A stretch of DNA of 5,518 bases from Candidatus Colwellbacteria bacterium GWA2_46_10 (lineage in GTDB: Bacteria > Patescibacteriota > Minisyncoccia > UBA6257 > Colwellbacteraceae): NCBI GenBank assembly GCA_001817635.1, contig MHIS01000007.1, forward strand, positions 1 through 5,518. The letters are read 5' to 3'. The position numbers and the translations under genes are program-made. Below the pieces are notes generated by a model. It was not told the origin of the DNA and did no database searches. It saw nothing but the letters and a program-made list of their open reading frames with translations. Below, in pieces: positions 5,468 through 5,518 of the stretch; position 1 is the first letter of the stretch; each line of letters begins with the position of its first letter.

Positions 5468-5518
5468 TTGCAGGAAGAAGCAAAGTCCAGACTAGCGAAA
5501 GTATATTCGAGAAAAATC
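5468..5518 (+). CDS. Possible 5' end of a rightward gene (runs off window)
   Basis: A rightward frame open from 5405 to the window end reads, from a TTG at 5468, as QEEAKSRLAKVYSRKI after the initiator, a polar, helix-like sequence. GAGG (5461-5464) lies three bases before this TTG, a short-spaced but plausible ribosome binding site. Other in-frame TTG codons are at 5420, 5432 and 5459. It overlaps the open upstream extension of the acidic frame on the other strand, so at most one of the two is likely to be coding. I do not recognise a family, and the evidence is thin. Confidence 0.2.
   Translation, partial: MQEEAKSRLAKVYSRKI

Noticed and set aside
1..5518. CRISPR array, insertion sequence, tRNA or rRNA
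   Set aside because: I found no regularly spaced repeats, transposase-like frame, terminal inverted repeats of useful length, or tRNA/rRNA signature on either strand.

Overview
This window is the chromosomal replication-origin neighbourhood of a bacterium. The gene order is rpmH (leftward, only its first 11 codons are present), dnaA (rightward), a 192-bp non-coding gap, dnaN (rightward), a leftward class A penicillin-binding protein convergent with dnaN, a strong hairpin terminator, and a leftward 50-codon acidic mini-gene. UGA is read as stop, so the SR1/Gracilibacteria code is not in use. I infer a Candidate Phyla Radiation (Patescibacteria) genome, perhaps Parcubacteria-like. The reasons are the DnaA variant 'SRFEGGMIADI', the cysteine-bearing insert before the SxxK motif of the PBP, the absence of recF after dnaN, and weak or absent Shine-Dalgarno sequences. 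This placement comes from recognition, not from a search.

Left part (1-156): rpmH and dnaA diverge from a 122-bp spacer. A near-consensus sigma-70 promoter (TTAACA, 17 bp, TATAAT) fires leftward into rpmH so close to its ATG that the mRNA should be almost leaderless. Two DnaA-box-like 9-mers lie just behind that promoter. A weaker promoter pointing at dnaA would place its start site on or near the dnaA ATG.

Centre (157-2847): dnaA encodes a complete initiator. The dnaA-dnaN gap is the best candidate for oriC. It holds AT-rich segments, a 10-bp G-rich direct repeat, inverted repeats and, directly before dnaN, a DnaA-box-like site, a GC-rich patch and three consecutive CTA triplets running into an AT-rich stretch. 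That is the layout of the DnaA-trio unwinding element known from Bacillus subtilis. dnaN encodes a full-length sliding clamp and starts right at the end of this element with no visible ribosome binding site.

Right part (2844-5518): dnaN and the PBP gene converge and overlap by four bases, both stop codons being read from one palindromic CTAG. The PBP is a complete bifunctional peptidoglycan synthase with an extra C-terminal beta-rich domain. Upstream of it, a perfect 13-bp-stem hairpin ends the acidic mini-gene. The last 88 bases are unresolved: the acidic frame stays open to the window edge, and a rightward open frame also runs off it.

Together the window links initiation (DnaA, oriC), processive replication (clamp), ribosome production (bL34) and cell-wall synthesis (PBP). 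I see no mobile element, CRISPR array, tRNA or rRNA. The most interesting signal is the origin architecture, not a new protein system.
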